Of a stretch of DNA of 64,000 nt, positions 54,882-63,415 are shown in pieces. Location: positions 350,306-414,305 of the forward strand of contig NZ_PEBI01000003.1 of the NCBI RefSeq assembly GCF_002802875.1, given 5' to 3'. The position numbers were made by a program, and so were the translations under genes. Each line of letters begins with the position of its first letter. The stretch's first letter is position 1. The DNA is from Bifidobacterium primatium. Lineage in GTDB: Bacteria > Actinomycetota > Actinomycetes > Actinomycetales > Bifidobacteriaceae. The notes beneath the pieces were generated by a model. It made no database searches. It worked only from the letters and a program-made list of their open reading frames with translations, and was not told where the DNA came from.

Positions 54882-54927
54882 TAAACTGTGGTGACGGAAA
54901 GCAACTGTATTGAGGAGAACCAACGAA

Positions 54928-55887
54928 ATGACCATTGCCGCGGCAGAACGCATGCTCTCAGTGACCCTGCGAGTCGCACGCTTCACCCCGAAACCGGAGC
55001 GGCCGGGCCGTCGACGCGGCGGCAGCCCGTTCGGTTCGAAGTCCCCGTTCGGCGGCGACGGCTCCGAGTCCCGTTCGAACCGTGTTCGCGGCAAGCGCTG
55101 GTCGCAGGACTACACCGTCCTCGCTCATGCCGACGACTCGGTTCTCGACTGTCTGCTGGCCGTCAAGCGCGACCAGGACCCCTCCCTGGCGTTCCGCTAC
55201 TCGTGCGGCCATGGCATGTGCGGCTCGGACGCCGTGGCCATCAATGGCACGCCGACCCTGCTGTGCACGGCGAAGGTGCGCGACTGGGCCCGTCCGGACT
55301 CCCCCGAGTACGCCAACGAGGACGGATTCCGTCCCACCGGCGAGCCGCTGGACTCCTCCGAGCATGCCATCGATCTCGATGCGCTCGCCCCGGACACGCC
55401 CCTGGTCATCGAACTGGCGGCGCTGCCCGGATTCCCCACCCGTCGAGATCTCATCGCCGACATCGATCCGATGCTTGACCAGATCCGCAGACTGAAGCCC
55501 TATCTCGAGGCGAAGAACGAGTTGAAGACCACGGCCGAGGGCAAGGTCAATGTGTTCGAGTATCTGCAGCATCCCGATGAGCTGGCGCGATACGAGCTGC
55601 TGAGCAACTGCATCGCCTGCGGCGTGTGCGAGGGCAGCTGTCCCGTATATGCGGGCGGCGAGGCGTTCGTCGGTCCGGCCGCCATGATCATGTCGTCGAG
55701 ATTCCTCAATGATTCGCGTGACGCCGCGTTCCAGGCGCGTCTCACCGCCCTGATGGGTCCGGACGGCTCGGCGGCGTGCCAGTCCGTGCGCGCCTGCTCG
55801 ATGCATTGCCCGAAGGGCATCGACGTCGGCGAGGAGCTGTGGCAGACCATTCAGAAAGTGGATGCGGCGAAGGCGCAGTTGCAGTAG
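54928..55887 (+). CDS. sdhB: succinate dehydrogenase/fumarate reductase iron-sulfur subunit
   Basis: 319 residues. [2Fe-2S] ligands in RYSCGHGMCGSDA and LLC, then a ferredoxin-like part CIACGVCEGSCPV and CQSVRACSMHCPKGI for the 4Fe-4S and 3Fe-4S clusters. An N-terminal stretch of about 35 basic and Gly-rich residues precedes the conserved domain and is unusual. ATG at 54928 follows GAGGAG. No SdhC or SdhD anchor gene lies on either side, so membrane attachment of the complex is unclear. Confidence 0.9.
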   Translation: MTIAAAERMLSVTLRVARFTPKPERPGRRRGGSPFGSKSPFGGDGSESRSNRVRGKRWSQDYTVLAHADDSVLDCLLAVKRDQDPSLAFRYSCGHGMCGSDAVAINGTPTLLCTAKVRDWARPDSPEYANEDGFRPTGEPLDSSEHAIDLDALAPDTPLVIELAALPGFPTRRDLIADIDPMLDQIRRLKPYLEAKNELKTTAEGKVNVFEYLQHPDELARYELLSNCIACGVCEGSCPVYAGGEAFVGPAAMIMSSRFLNDSRDAAFQARLTALMGPDGSAACQSVRACSMHCPKGIDVGEELWQTIQKVDAAKAQLQ

Positions 55888-55946
55888 GTTGGAACGAGAC
55901 GTGCACAGAAGGACATGCGCACAAAGGACATGGTAGAGAAGCACCG

Positions 55947-56645
55947 ATGAACAGAAAAGATTTCACGAACACCGCCAAGGGCTGGGAATTCATCGAGAAC
56001 CTTGCGCTCGACAACGAGACGGACTCGCTGCGGCGGCTGCGCCTCGAGGCCGAGGGGGCGGGATTCTCCCAGGGGTCGGCCGCCCAGGCGTGCTTCCTGG
56101 CATTCGAGGCGCGGCAGATCGAGGCCCGTTCGGTGATCGTGCTCGGCACCGCAGCGGTGACGGAATGCGTGCACATCATCGAGGCGCTCAACGCCATGCG
56201 CCCCGACGTTCCGCGCCAGCTCACCGCCGTCGACTCCTCGGCGCAGGGAACGGCGCTCATCCGCAGGACGTTCAACCGACTGCCGTCCGACGCCCATATC
56301 AAACTGCGCGTGGTCAATGCCAAGCTCGATGTGTTCCTCCCCCGCCTCAACGCCGGCGACTACGACCTGGTCATCATAACGGGCGACGAGCAGAACTACG
56401 AGGACGCCTTCGACAGGGCGCACCGGCTGCTCCGCGACGGCGGCATACTGGTGCTGTGCGACGTGCTGGCCCTGGACAATGCCGATTCTCGCGGTGGGCT
56501 GCTCAACTCCGCGGACCGCGGCGCCAAGGCGACACGCATGCGTCAGCTCATCGACGACGCCGAAGGCGACGAACGCTTCGATTCGACGATCATCCCGACG
56601 GGCACCGGTCTGATGCTCAGCGTCAAGGTGCCGGATCAGGCCTGA
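55947..56645 (+). CDS. class I SAM-dependent methyltransferase-like protein (O-methyltransferase family)
   Basis: 232 residues, Rossmann-type. LTAVDSSAQGTALIRRTF contains the SAM-ribose acidic residue, and DYDLVIITGDEQNYEDAF then LLRDGGILVLCDVLAL form motifs typical of small O-methyltransferases. The glycine-rich motif I, normally GxGxG, reads LGTAAVTECV, so SAM binding may be weakened. Substrate unknown. It follows sdhB by 59 bases but has no strong link to it. Confidence 0.75.
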   Translation: MNRKDFTNTAKGWEFIENLALDNETDSLRRLRLEAEGAGFSQGSAAQACFLAFEARQIEARSVIVLGTAAVTECVHIIEALNAMRPDVPRQLTAVDSSAQGTALIRRTFNRLPSDAHIKLRVVNAKLDVFLPRLNAGDYDLVIITGDEQNYEDAFDRAHRLLRDGGILVLCDVLALDNADSRGGLLNSADRGAKATRMRQLIDDAEGDERFDSTIIPTGTGLMLSVKVPDQA

Positions 56646-56663
56646 GCAGGTACGATACACGCT

Positions 56664-56695
56664 CACACAGTACGCTCAGGCACACAGTACGCTCA
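56664..56695. repeat. 15-base tandem direct repeat after the methyltransferase gene
   Basis: CACACAGTACGCTCA occurs at 56664-56678 and 56681-56695, a 17-base period; a degenerate third copy (TACACGCTCA) lies just before. It sits between a stop codon and a terminator. Two copies are too few for a CRISPR array. Confidence 0.6.
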
Positions 56696-56699
56696 AACG

Positions 56700-56750
56700 A
56701 CGGGCCGTGGTCCGCGGCGGTAGTATATGCCGCCGCGGACCACGGCCCGT
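56700..56750. terminator. perfect 21-base-pair terminator hairpin
   Basis: Arms 56700-56720 and 56730-56750 are exact reverse complements around a 9-base AT-rich loop, followed by TTTCG. It lies between the convergent methyltransferase and LOG genes and probably stops both. Confidence 0.85.
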
Positions 56751-56771
56751 TTCGTCATCGGCGGGATGCCG

Positions 56772-57689
56772 TCAGCGGTCGATGAAATGAGTGGCGTATT
56801 CCACGGCCTCGTCCGGGTCGTCGGTCAGCGTAATCAGTCCGGGATCGATCGACGAGATCATGCCGCGCTCCTGCAACGTCCCCTGGATCCAGTCGAACAG
56901 GCCCTGCCAGTACTGCCTGTCGAACAGCACGATGGGCATGGTCGTCACCTTGTGCGTCTGCACCAGCGTCAGTACCTCGAACATCTCGTCGAGGGTGCCG
57001 AATCCTCCCGGGCATACGATGACGCCCGACGAGTATTTGACGAACATCGTCTTACGCACGAAGAAATAGCGAAACGTCATGCCCAGGTTCACATAGCTGT
57101 TCAGCCCCTGCTCATGAGGCAGCTCGATGCCGAGGCCGATGGATTTGCCGCCGGCGAGCGACGCACCGCGGTTCGCCGCCTCCATGACGCCCGGCCCGCC
57201 TCCGGTGATGGTGGCGATGCCGCGTTCGGCCAGCAGCCGCCCCATGCGGCGTGCGGCCTTGTACGAGGGATCGCTGCGCTGGGTGCGCGCCGAGCCGAAG
57301 ACCGTCACCGCAGGACCCACTTCGGCGAGCGCACCGAATCCATCGACGAATTCGGCCTGGATGCGCAGCACGCGCCATGGGTCCATATGCAGCCAATCCG
57401 TGCGGTCGTCCCTGCGCAGCAGATTGCCACTGGTGGTGTCCTTCGGAATCATGGAGCCGCGCATCACCACGGGGCCGCGATAGTAGGTGTCGCCCAGAGG
57501 GGAATCCTGTAGACGCGCGATCTGCTCCTCGTCCATTACGGCATCCGAGTCGTCCTGCGATGCAAGCGTCTCGAGATTCTTGCGCTTGGTGTGCTTATCC
57601 TTCTTCTTGGCGGCGTCCACGGTGCGGGACTTGCTCTTCTTTTTGCCGCTCTTGCCGGATGATTCCCCGGTCCTGACCATCTTCGCCAT
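56772..57689 (-). CDS. LOG family nucleoside-5'-monophosphate phosphoribohydrolase-like protein
   Basis: 305 residues from ATG 57689, which has GAAGGAG 9 bases upstream; longer in-frame starts exist. A Lys/Ser-rich N-terminus precedes the Rossmann-like domain with the LOG motifs GGGPGVMEAANRGA and PGGFGTLDEMFEVL, both intact. Enzymes of this family cleave AMP or cytokinin riboside monophosphates; many bacterial members are AMP nucleosidase-like. Previously annotated as lysine decarboxylase in older data. Convergent with the methyltransferase. Confidence 0.88.
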   Translation of the reverse strand: MAKMVRTGESSGKSGKKKSKSRTVDAAKKKDKHTKRKNLETLASQDDSDAVMDEEQIARLQDSPLGDTYYRGPVVMRGSMIPKDTTSGNLLRRDDRTDWLHMDPWRVLRIQAEFVDGFGALAEVGPAVTVFGSARTQRSDPSYKAARRMGRLLAERGIATITGGGPGVMEAANRGASLAGGKSIGLGIELPHEQGLNSYVNLGMTFRYFFVRKTMFVKYSSGVIVCPGGFGTLDEMFEVLTLVQTHKVTTMPIVLFDRQYWQGLFDWIQGTLQERGMISSIDPGLITLTDDPDEAVEYATHFIDR

Positions 57690-57795
57690 TGGCATCAGCT
57701 CCTTCACGACTCATGCCAGAGTATCAGGCGTTGATAGGCGCCGCCGCGGCGACACCTCCGACGGCCGGGCAGTTCTCCACCTGTTCAGCGGACAT

Positions 57796-59208
57796 TCACC
57801 GCCCGTCGCGTCGGCTGCGATACCGTTCCACCGCATGCGGGCTCAGCTCGGCGGCATCCACACTCACCGTGCCGTCCTCGTTCATGTGCTCCACGACGTC
57901 GGCTGCAACATCCGCCATGGAATCCACGCCGTCGACCGCAGCAGACGCCGCAGCGGCACGATACCGTTTCGCCTGTCGGCTCAGCAGCACGCCGGAAATC
58001 GCCGCCGACACCAATGAACCGACCAGCACGCCGAACCGTGCCTCACCGGAGAGCTCGGAATCCGCATAGGCCAGCGACGCGATGAGGAATGACACGGTGA
58101 AGCCGATGCCGCAGGCGCATGCCGCAGGGAACAGGTCCCGCACACGCAGCCCCTTCGCCAGCCGCAGCCCCGCCACATGCGTGGACAGCCATGCGGTGAG
58201 CATGATGCCCACGGGCTTGCCGATCACCAGCGCACAGGCGATGCCAAGCACCACCGGGGACAACAGCATGCGGGGGCTCAACGCCTCGAACCGCACGCCC
58301 GTGGCGAACAGGGCGAACAGAGGCAACGCCAGCAGCGCCGAGAACGGCTGCAGCTTGTCACGATAGCGTTCCGCGCGCGGCGTCGCCTCGCCGTGCATCT
58401 CACGAGCCGGGGTCAGCAGGCCCACCAGCACGCCGGCGAGTGTGGGATGCACCCCCGCCTCGAACATCATCACCCAGGCCAGCACGCCGACGACACCGAC
58501 GGCGATCCACGGCACCCGGCGCCGCTTGACCAGCAGGGCCCAGACGAAAGCGCACAGCGCGATGCCCAGGAACCAATACCAGGCGTTGAGCGAGGAGAAG
58601 CATACGGCGATGACGATCACGGCCAGCAGGTCGTCCACGGTGGCAAGCGTCATGAGGAACGCACGGATGGCGCCCGGCAGGCCTTTGGCGAACAACGCCA
58701 GCACGGCCAGGGAGAACGCGATGTCCGTGGCCATCGGCACGGCCCATCCCTGGGCGATCTCCGCACCGGGAAGCACCGTGCCCGTGGCCACGGTCTCCAT
58801 GCCCGCGCCGCCAGGACCGAACCGCGAGAACATCGTGGAGACGGCGAGAAAGATCAGCGGAGGCACGGCCATGCCGCCGACCGCGCACGCCATGGGCACG
58901 GCGGCGGCCCTGGGGTTGGCCAGCGAACCGGTGGTCAACTCCTGTTTGAGGTCCAGCCCCACCACCAGGAAGAATATGGTGAGCAGCCCATCCTGGGCCC
59001 AGTGCCCTATCGGCAGTTCGATGTTCGTGGCGGGGACGCCCACATGCGTCTCCGCCACCATCTCGAACACATGCGCGCTCGCCGGTATGTTGGCGAGCAG
59101 CAGGCCGGCCAGGGCGAAACCAAGCATGACCAGACCGGATATGGTGTCGGAGGCGGCGATACGCCGAATCCGAGCCCATACCCCGCTGACGGTTGTTGAG
59201 GACACCAT
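57796..59208 (-). CDS. nhaA: Na+/H+ antiporter NhaA
   Basis: 470 residues, about twelve helices. Hallmarks: LDLKQELTTGSLANPRAAAV, WAVPMATDIAFSLAVLALF and LMTLATVDDLLAVIVIAVCF with the paired Asp of the ion path, and GKPVGIMLTAWL. NhaA exports Na+ in exchange for H+ and is important in salt and alkaline stress. A hydrophilic C-terminal tail of about 60 residues is longer than in E. coli NhaA. ATG follows AAGGAAAC. Confidence 0.93.
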   Translation of the reverse strand: MVSSTTVSGVWARIRRIAASDTISGLVMLGFALAGLLLANIPASAHVFEMVAETHVGVPATNIELPIGHWAQDGLLTIFFLVVGLDLKQELTTGSLANPRAAAVPMACAVGGMAVPPLIFLAVSTMFSRFGPGGAGMETVATGTVLPGAEIAQGWAVPMATDIAFSLAVLALFAKGLPGAIRAFLMTLATVDDLLAVIVIAVCFSSLNAWYWFLGIALCAFVWALLVKRRRVPWIAVGVVGVLAWVMMFEAGVHPTLAGVLVGLLTPAREMHGEATPRAERYRDKLQPFSALLALPLFALFATGVRFEALSPRMLLSPVVLGIACALVIGKPVGIMLTAWLSTHVAGLRLAKGLRVRDLFPAACACGIGFTVSFLIASLAYADSELSGEARFGVLVGSLVSAAISGVLLSRQAKRYRAAAASAAVDGVDSMADVAADVVEHMNEDGTVSVDAAELSPHAVERYRSRRDGR

Positions 59209-59317
59209 GTTTCCTTCCGTTGCGTGAAAAACCACACAATTCTACCAATATGCGGACGTTTGGCCCTCGGTTCGCGTCGGACGCGCACGGCGTCCATCTT
59301 AGACGACACGCCGGGTT

Positions 59318-59346
59318 TTGCATATTCTGATATCAAACGTTATATT
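59318..59346 (+). promoter_or_regulatory. promoter of tRNA-Arg
   Basis: TTGCAT (59318-59323) and TATATT (59341-59346) with exactly 17 bases between, in an AT-rich patch. Transcription should start about 59353, 20 bases before the tRNA. Confidence 0.75.
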
Positions 59347-59372
59347 AAATGAGTTGTCTGAATGGACGACAT

Positions 59373-59449
59373 GCGCCAGTAGCCCAATGGATTAGAGCAT
59401 CTGACTACGGATCAGAAGGTTGCAGGTTCGAATCCTGTCTGGCGCACCA
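59373..59449 (+). tRNA. tRNA-Arg (anticodon ACG)
   Basis: 77 bases including an encoded CCA. Acceptor arms GCGCCAG and CTGGCGC pair fully; anticodon stem TCTGA/TCAGA encloses loop CTACGGA with ACG at 59407-59409; the T-loop TTCGAATC is standard. ACG is read as ICG and decodes CGU, CGC and CGA, the main Arg family in this DNA. A terminator follows immediately. Confidence 0.97.
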
Positions 59450-59456
59450 CTTGGAA

Positions 59457-59482
59457 CCCTTCGCATACGCGAAGGGTTTTTT
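59457..59482 (+). terminator. intrinsic terminator after tRNA-Arg
   Basis: CCCTTCGC-ATAC-GCGAAGGG stem with six T residues following; a textbook rho-independent terminator 8 bases after the tRNA. Confidence 0.9.
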
Positions 59483-59579
59483 CGTACCATGACCCCCGAT
59501 TGCAAACGTTGAGCCTACGGCTCATGCCATTCACAGTGAATCGATTCCATAACAGCACGGCATGAACGATGAACAATGA

Positions 59580-59616
59580 CGATGGGCCCCTCCGAACGCG
59601 CCGGAGGGGCCCATCG
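59580..59616. terminator. hairpin just after the 76-residue gene
   Basis: Perfect 15-base arms (59580-59594 and 59602-59616) with a 7-base loop, three bases past the minus-strand stop at 59619. Its exact placement supports that gene being real. Confidence 0.65.
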
Positions 59617-59618
59617 CA

Positions 59619-59849
59619 TCACAGCTCGCCGTCGTCGCGCCGATGAATGAAGAACTCGTCGGCGTCATCATCGATGGGCAAGCCCCTGCGCATCATTTCA
59701 ACGCCGGCGACATTACGATAGAACGAGGATTCGGGCGTGTTCAGGTGCCCGTACACCTCGGCAAGCGTATCGTCGTCGATGTTGGACAGCAGGTGATTGA
59801 CAGCCGCCGTGTTATGCCCGATGTATGCAAGCTCAGCCAAGATATCCAA
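59619..59849 (-). CDS. small hypothetical protein, 76 residues
   Basis: Acidic, predicted mostly helical, no signal peptide. Start is a TTG with GAGGA about 10 bases upstream; no in-frame ATG exists. It ends in a charged tail (DDDADEFFIHRRDDGEL). No family is recognised. It is divergent from a small XRE regulator with a 173-base spacer, and a strong hairpin follows its stop. It could be a target of that regulator or part of a small two-gene module. Confidence 0.55.
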   Translation of the reverse strand: MDILAELAYIGHNTAAVNHLLSNIDDDTLAEVYGHLNTPESSFYRNVAGVEMMRRGLPIDDDADEFFIHRRDDGEL

Positions 59850-59971
59850 TATGCACCATTCCTCACATGCATGACGTTACCGGTCGGAAGCCATCATAGC
59901 CCCCTACCTCCCGCCAATCCATTTCCGGCCGAGTCACAGCCGAAGCGCTGGCTACCAACCTAGTCGAAAAT

Positions 59972-60019
59972 GCGGACTATAAGCCGTGGACTCGCCCATG
60001 TGCGACGCGGACGATAGCC
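59972..60019. repeat. direct repeat in the XRE promoter region
   Basis: GCGGACTATAAGCC (59972-59985) and GCGGACGATAGCC (60007-60019), spaced 35 bases, the second ending 4 bases before the XRE start. It may be an autoregulatory operator. Both copies contain -10-like TATAA or GATAG. Confidence 0.45.
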
Positions 60020-60022
60020 CCT

Positions 60023-60316
60023 ATGACTGCGACGGATATCACCGAAGACAAGGGAATCGAACGCCGACGTGCATTCGGACGGGCGGTTGCGGCACTGCGC
60101 AGACAGCGTCACCTCAGTCAGGAGCGGCTGGCGCTTGACGCCGGGCTCGACCGCTCCTACATGGGCCGCATCGAACGCGGAGAGCAGTCCATGGGATTGG
60201 ACAACATGTGGGCGGTCTGCGACGCGATGAACATCTCGATGCTGGACCTGTTCCAGCAGGAATACGTGGAACGCCGCGACCACGGCACGACGGACAGCAG
60301 GGATCCACACGCCTAG
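60023..60316 (+). CDS. XRE-family helix-turn-helix regulator
   Basis: 97 residues. HTH of the phage-Cro/C1 type: LRRQRHLSQERLALDAGLDR, SYMGRIERGEQSMGL, then DNMWAVCDAMNISMLDLF. There is no SD; the ATG sits 4 bases after a GATAGC element, so it may be leaderless. Likely binds a repeated element directly upstream. Divergent from the 76-residue gene. Confidence 0.85.
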   Translation: MTATDITEDKGIERRRAFGRAVAALRRQRHLSQERLALDAGLDRSYMGRIERGEQSMGLDNMWAVCDAMNISMLDLFQQEYVERRDHGTTDSRDPHA

Positions 60317-60395
60317 AGGCGCCCGGCCAGGGCGTGTCTCGCGGACCGGCCCGCCATGACGATGCATGACCGGCCCACGACGTCTCCCGCCCCCC

Positions 60396-61442
60396 CTACT
60401 CCATGACGATCTTCGACATCGGCATGGCCGAGTCGATGGGAAAGTCGGGGCTGCTCGGCTTCACACCGGCCTCGACGAGGTTGACGCCGAGCATGGCGAC
60501 CATCGCGCCGTTGTCGGTGCACAGGCCGATCTTCGGAATGCGCACCTGCACGCCGTGATCGGCGCCCACCTCAAGAAGCTTCTCACGCAACTGGGAGTTC
60601 GCCGAGAAGCCTCCGCCGACGATAAGCGTATCGGAGCCGTTCGCGCGGCATCCCCTGACGGCCTTCCTGGCCAGCACCGTGGCCACCGAGTCGGCCAGCG
60701 ACGCGCATACGTCGTCGACGGGAACGTCTCTTCCGGCGGCCTGTTGTTCCTCGATCCAGCGTGCCACGGCGGTCTTGACGCCCGAGAAGCTGAAGTCATA
60801 GGGATGCTTCGCGGCGGCCTTGCCCTGGGTCAGTCCCTGGGGCACCCGAATGGCGTGGGGATCGCCCGCCTGTGCATGACGGTCGATGTGGGGCCCTCCC
60901 GGATAGGGGAATCCGAGCAGACGCGCCACCTTGTCGAAGCACTCCCCCGCCGCATCGTCCAATGTGGTGCCGACCACGTCGACATGCCGTGCCACGTCGC
61001 GCACATGCAGCAGCGAGGTGTGGCCACCGGAGACGATAAGGGCCATGGTGTCGTCGGGGAACGGACCGAACTGCAGCTGCGTGACCGCGATATGGCCGAT
61101 GACATGGTTGATGCCGTATAGGGGCTTGTTCGCCGCATAGGCGAGCGCCTTGGCGCCGGAGACGCCGACGGCCAGGCACCCGGCCAGGCCGGGACCCGCC
61201 GAGACGGCGATGGCGTCGACGTCGCCGATGCGAAGACCGGCGTCGGCGAGCGCCTTGGAGACCACCGGCACGAATGCCTCGGCGTGGGCGCGCGAGGCGA
61301 TCTCCGGTATCACGCCGCCGTAGCGGGCGTGTTCGTTCATGGACGAGGCGACCACGTTGGACCGCAGCGTCCGGCCCTGGACGATGGCGGCGGCGGTTTC
61401 GTCGCAGGTGGATTCGATGCCCAGTACGATTGGCTCGCTCAT
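60396..61442 (-). CDS. tsaD: tRNA N6-threonylcarbamoyladenosine synthase subunit TsaD
   Basis: 348 residues. IESTCDETAAAIV opens the ASKHA-fold protein; the metal site HVIGH (about residue 110) and the phosphate loop VSGGHTSLLHV are intact, and PYDFSFSGVKTAVAR is family-typical. TsaD with TsaB and TsaE transfers threonylcarbamoyl to A37 of ANN-decoding tRNAs. Start ATG overlaps the rimI stop by 4 bases, so translation is coupled. Confidence 0.96.
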   Translation of the reverse strand: MSEPIVLGIESTCDETAAAIVQGRTLRSNVVASSMNEHARYGGVIPEIASRAHAEAFVPVVSKALADAGLRIGDVDAIAVSAGPGLAGCLAVGVSGAKALAYAANKPLYGINHVIGHIAVTQLQFGPFPDDTMALIVSGGHTSLLHVRDVARHVDVVGTTLDDAAGECFDKVARLLGFPYPGGPHIDRHAQAGDPHAIRVPQGLTQGKAAAKHPYDFSFSGVKTAVARWIEEQQAAGRDVPVDDVCASLADSVATVLARKAVRGCRANGSDTLIVGGGFSANSQLREKLLEVGADHGVQVRIPKIGLCTDNGAMVAMLGVNLVEAGVKPSSPDFPIDSAMPMSKIVME

Positions 61443-62005
61443 ATGTTCCTCTCCCCGTTGTCGCGGCTTGCTCCGGTATGTTCGGCGGCTGCGGTCGCCG
61501 GCTGGAATCCGACGACGCGCCGTTTCAGTTCCAACGCCATCACGTAGGCGTCGACGCCTTCGGGCTGGTAGTAGCGTCGGCGCAGTCCTATGCGCCGGAA
61601 TCCGAGCCTGTGGTACAGGCCGAGTGCGGCGGCGTTGTCGACGCGCACCTCCAACAGCATGCGGTTTGCGCCCTGCTGTTCGGCCTCGTCGACGAGCGCG
61701 GTCATCAGCCGCCATGCGATGCCTCGGCGCTGGGCATTGCGTCGCACGCCCACGTCCATGATCTCCGCATCGTCGCCGTCATACCAGAATCCGGCGAAGC
61801 CTCGGATGTCCGATGCGGCGAGCGCGTCTCCTGCCGCGCCGTCGGTTTCGGCGGTTTCGAACAGGTAGGTGCGCGCCGGCGCGTCGAGTTCCTGGCGTAT
61901 GGAGTTCTCGCTCCATGCATGGTTGTCGAACAGTTCGAGTTCGATGTCGCGCAGGGCCCGGACCGCGGTCTCACGGTCCAGTTCCTCCAGACGGTGCAGC
62001 ATCAT
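61439..62005 (-). CDS. rimI: ribosomal-protein-alanine N-acetyltransferase (RimI-like)
   Basis: 188 residues. GNAT domain with IMDVGVRRNAQRRGIAWRLM (acetyl-CoA loop), LLEVRVDNAAALGLYHRLGF and VDAYVMALEL. Many Actinobacteria have RimI between TsaB and TsaD. The extended C-terminus of about 25 residues is not conserved. Overlaps tsaB and tsaD by 4 bases on either side. It probably acetylates a ribosomal or other protein N-terminus. Confidence 0.87.
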   Translation of the reverse strand: MMLHRLEELDRETAVRALRDIELELFDNHAWSENSIRQELDAPARTYLFETAETDGAAGDALAASDIRGFAGFWYDGDDAEIMDVGVRRNAQRRGIAWRLMTALVDEAEQQGANRMLLEVRVDNAAALGLYHRLGFRRIGLRRRYYQPEGVDAYVMALELKRRVVGFQPATAAAEHTGASRDNGERNI

Positions 62006-62808
62006 GCGGTCCTTTCGGCACCGGCGTGGTTGAGCACATGTTTGAGCGGCGCCGGTATCTGCGCGTCGGGACGACGCAGGTACAGCGGTTCGACCGGTGT
62101 CTCGGGATCGCGCTCGTAGGCGAGGAGCGCGTCATGCGCGAAGACGGCAAGACCCTGTTCGCCGCCGTCGAGCACGGATTCGTCGACGATGTCGCCCACG
62201 TGTTCGATGGCCGAAAGCGTATCGGCGTATCGGTCGGCGCCGTGGCCGATGACGTCGACGACCGCGTCGTCGCCGTTTCGCTCCCGCCAGGCACGCACCG
62301 CATCGTTCACACGTTCGACGATGGATGCCGGATAGTCGATGTCCATGTCGATGATCGGACGCACGGCCGTCCCGTCATGTTCGCCATCGACGGCCGGGGC
62401 CTCGCACAGTTCGAAGTACAGTTGCCTGCGACGCGCGTCGTTCACGGCAAGCGTGAGCGTACGTCGCGTCCTCGTATCGTCGGATGCTCCGGCCCCGCCC
62501 CGGCGGATGAGGTTCCATCGCGCCTGCGGTTCGAGTACGTTGCGTCCGATGAGCTTCGCACCGGTGGCGAAGGCGAACGCCTTGGCAGTGACGATGCCGG
62601 CGCGCAGGCCGGTGAACGGCGCGGGGCCCGTGCCCACGATGACCGTGTCGATGTCCTGCGGCGTGTTGCCGGAACGCTCCACGGCGAGGGCGATGTTGTT
62701 TCGCAGCCGTTCGACGTGCGTTCGCGAATCGGTCTCGACTATCGGCTCATGACCCACGATGCCGACCGTCGACCCGTATGAGGTGTCGATAACCAGCGTG
62801 CATCCCAT
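62002..62808 (-). CDS. tsaB: tRNA threonylcarbamoyladenosine biosynthesis protein TsaB
   Basis: 268 residues. The N-terminus TLVIDTSYGSTVGIVGHEPI starts the ASKHA fold; VGTGPAPFTGLRAGIVTAKA is the TsaB signature. It is an inactive paralogue of TsaD that forms the TsaB-TsaD heterodimer. The ATG follows AAGGAG. Stop overlaps the rimI start by 4 bases. Confidence 0.92.
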   Translation of the reverse strand: MGCTLVIDTSYGSTVGIVGHEPIVETDSRTHVERLRNNIALAVERSGNTPQDIDTVIVGTGPAPFTGLRAGIVTAKAFAFATGAKLIGRNVLEPQARWNLIRRGGAGASDDTRTRRTLTLAVNDARRRQLYFELCEAPAVDGEHDGTAVRPIIDMDIDYPASIVERVNDAVRAWRERNGDDAVVDVIGHGADRYADTLSAIEHVGDIVDESVLDGGEQGLAVFAHDALLAYERDPETPVEPLYLRRPDAQIPAPLKHVLNHAGAERTA

Positions 62809-62838
62809 ATGATTCTCCTTGTTACGACCTGTAAGAGT

Positions 62839-63414
62839 CTACAACGCGCAGGACACGCGGCCGGCCCATGCGCCGCCCACGGGCACCAGCGTGACGGTGC
62901 GGGTCCCGGCGCTGGTCAGCTCGTCGTCCGCGTCCGGCGCACGGCCGGCGTCTAGCGGCCGGTCGATGTGGATCTCCAGGCGTTCCGACGCGAGGGCGGC
63001 GACCATCTGCTCGCCCCATTCCATGAGCACGACCGTGTCGTCGCTGGGATCCTCGAGCTGCTCGTCCAGACCGAGGGATTCGAGCTCGTCGAGCAGACGG
63101 TCGACGGCGTCCTCGCCGGGGGCGTAGGCCGCTCCACCCAGACGGTAGGCGTCCACATGCACCAGATGGGCCTTGGAGCCGTCGGCGAAACGGCCGTCGA
63201 GCTCACGGGCGATGGTGAATGTCGGAGATACGATCGGCTCGTCTATGCCGAGCCCTTTGCCGAAGCCCTGGGCGAACGTGGTCTTCCCCGCTCCGAGCGG
63301 CCCGGACAGCAACAGCACGTCGCCGCCACGCACGATGCCGGCGAGGCGTTCGCCGATGCGTCGCATGTCCGATGCCGTGGGAGCCTCGATGGTAACGGTC
63401 GGTGCCGCAGTCAC
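62839..63414 (-). CDS. tsaE: tRNA threonylcarbamoyladenosine biosynthesis ATPase TsaE
   Basis: 191 residues. P-loop LSGPLGAGKTTFAQGFGKGL; SPTFTIARELDGRF and LVHVDAYRLGG are family motifs; VVLMEWGEQ contains the Walker B Glu. Longer than E. coli TsaE by about 35 residues, mostly at the C-terminus. It regulates the TsaB-TsaD cycle. It lies 1 base from the holA stop, so the two are probably co-transcribed. Confidence 0.94.
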   Translation of the reverse strand: MTAAPTVTIEAPTASDMRRIGERLAGIVRGGDVLLLSGPLGAGKTTFAQGFGKGLGIDEPIVSPTFTIARELDGRFADGSKAHLVHVDAYRLGGAAYAPGEDAVDRLLDELESLGLDEQLEDPSDDTVVLMEWGEQMVAALASERLEIHIDRPLDAGRAPDADDELTSAGTRTVTLVPVGGAWAGRVSCAL

Positions 63415-63415
63415 T

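Noticed and set aside
56664-56695. CRISPR array
   Set aside because: Only two repeat copies with a 2-base gap, and no cas gene in the window.
59373-59449. tRNA-Arg as an active attachment site
   Set aside because: No integrase and no repeated tRNA 3' end were found in the window.
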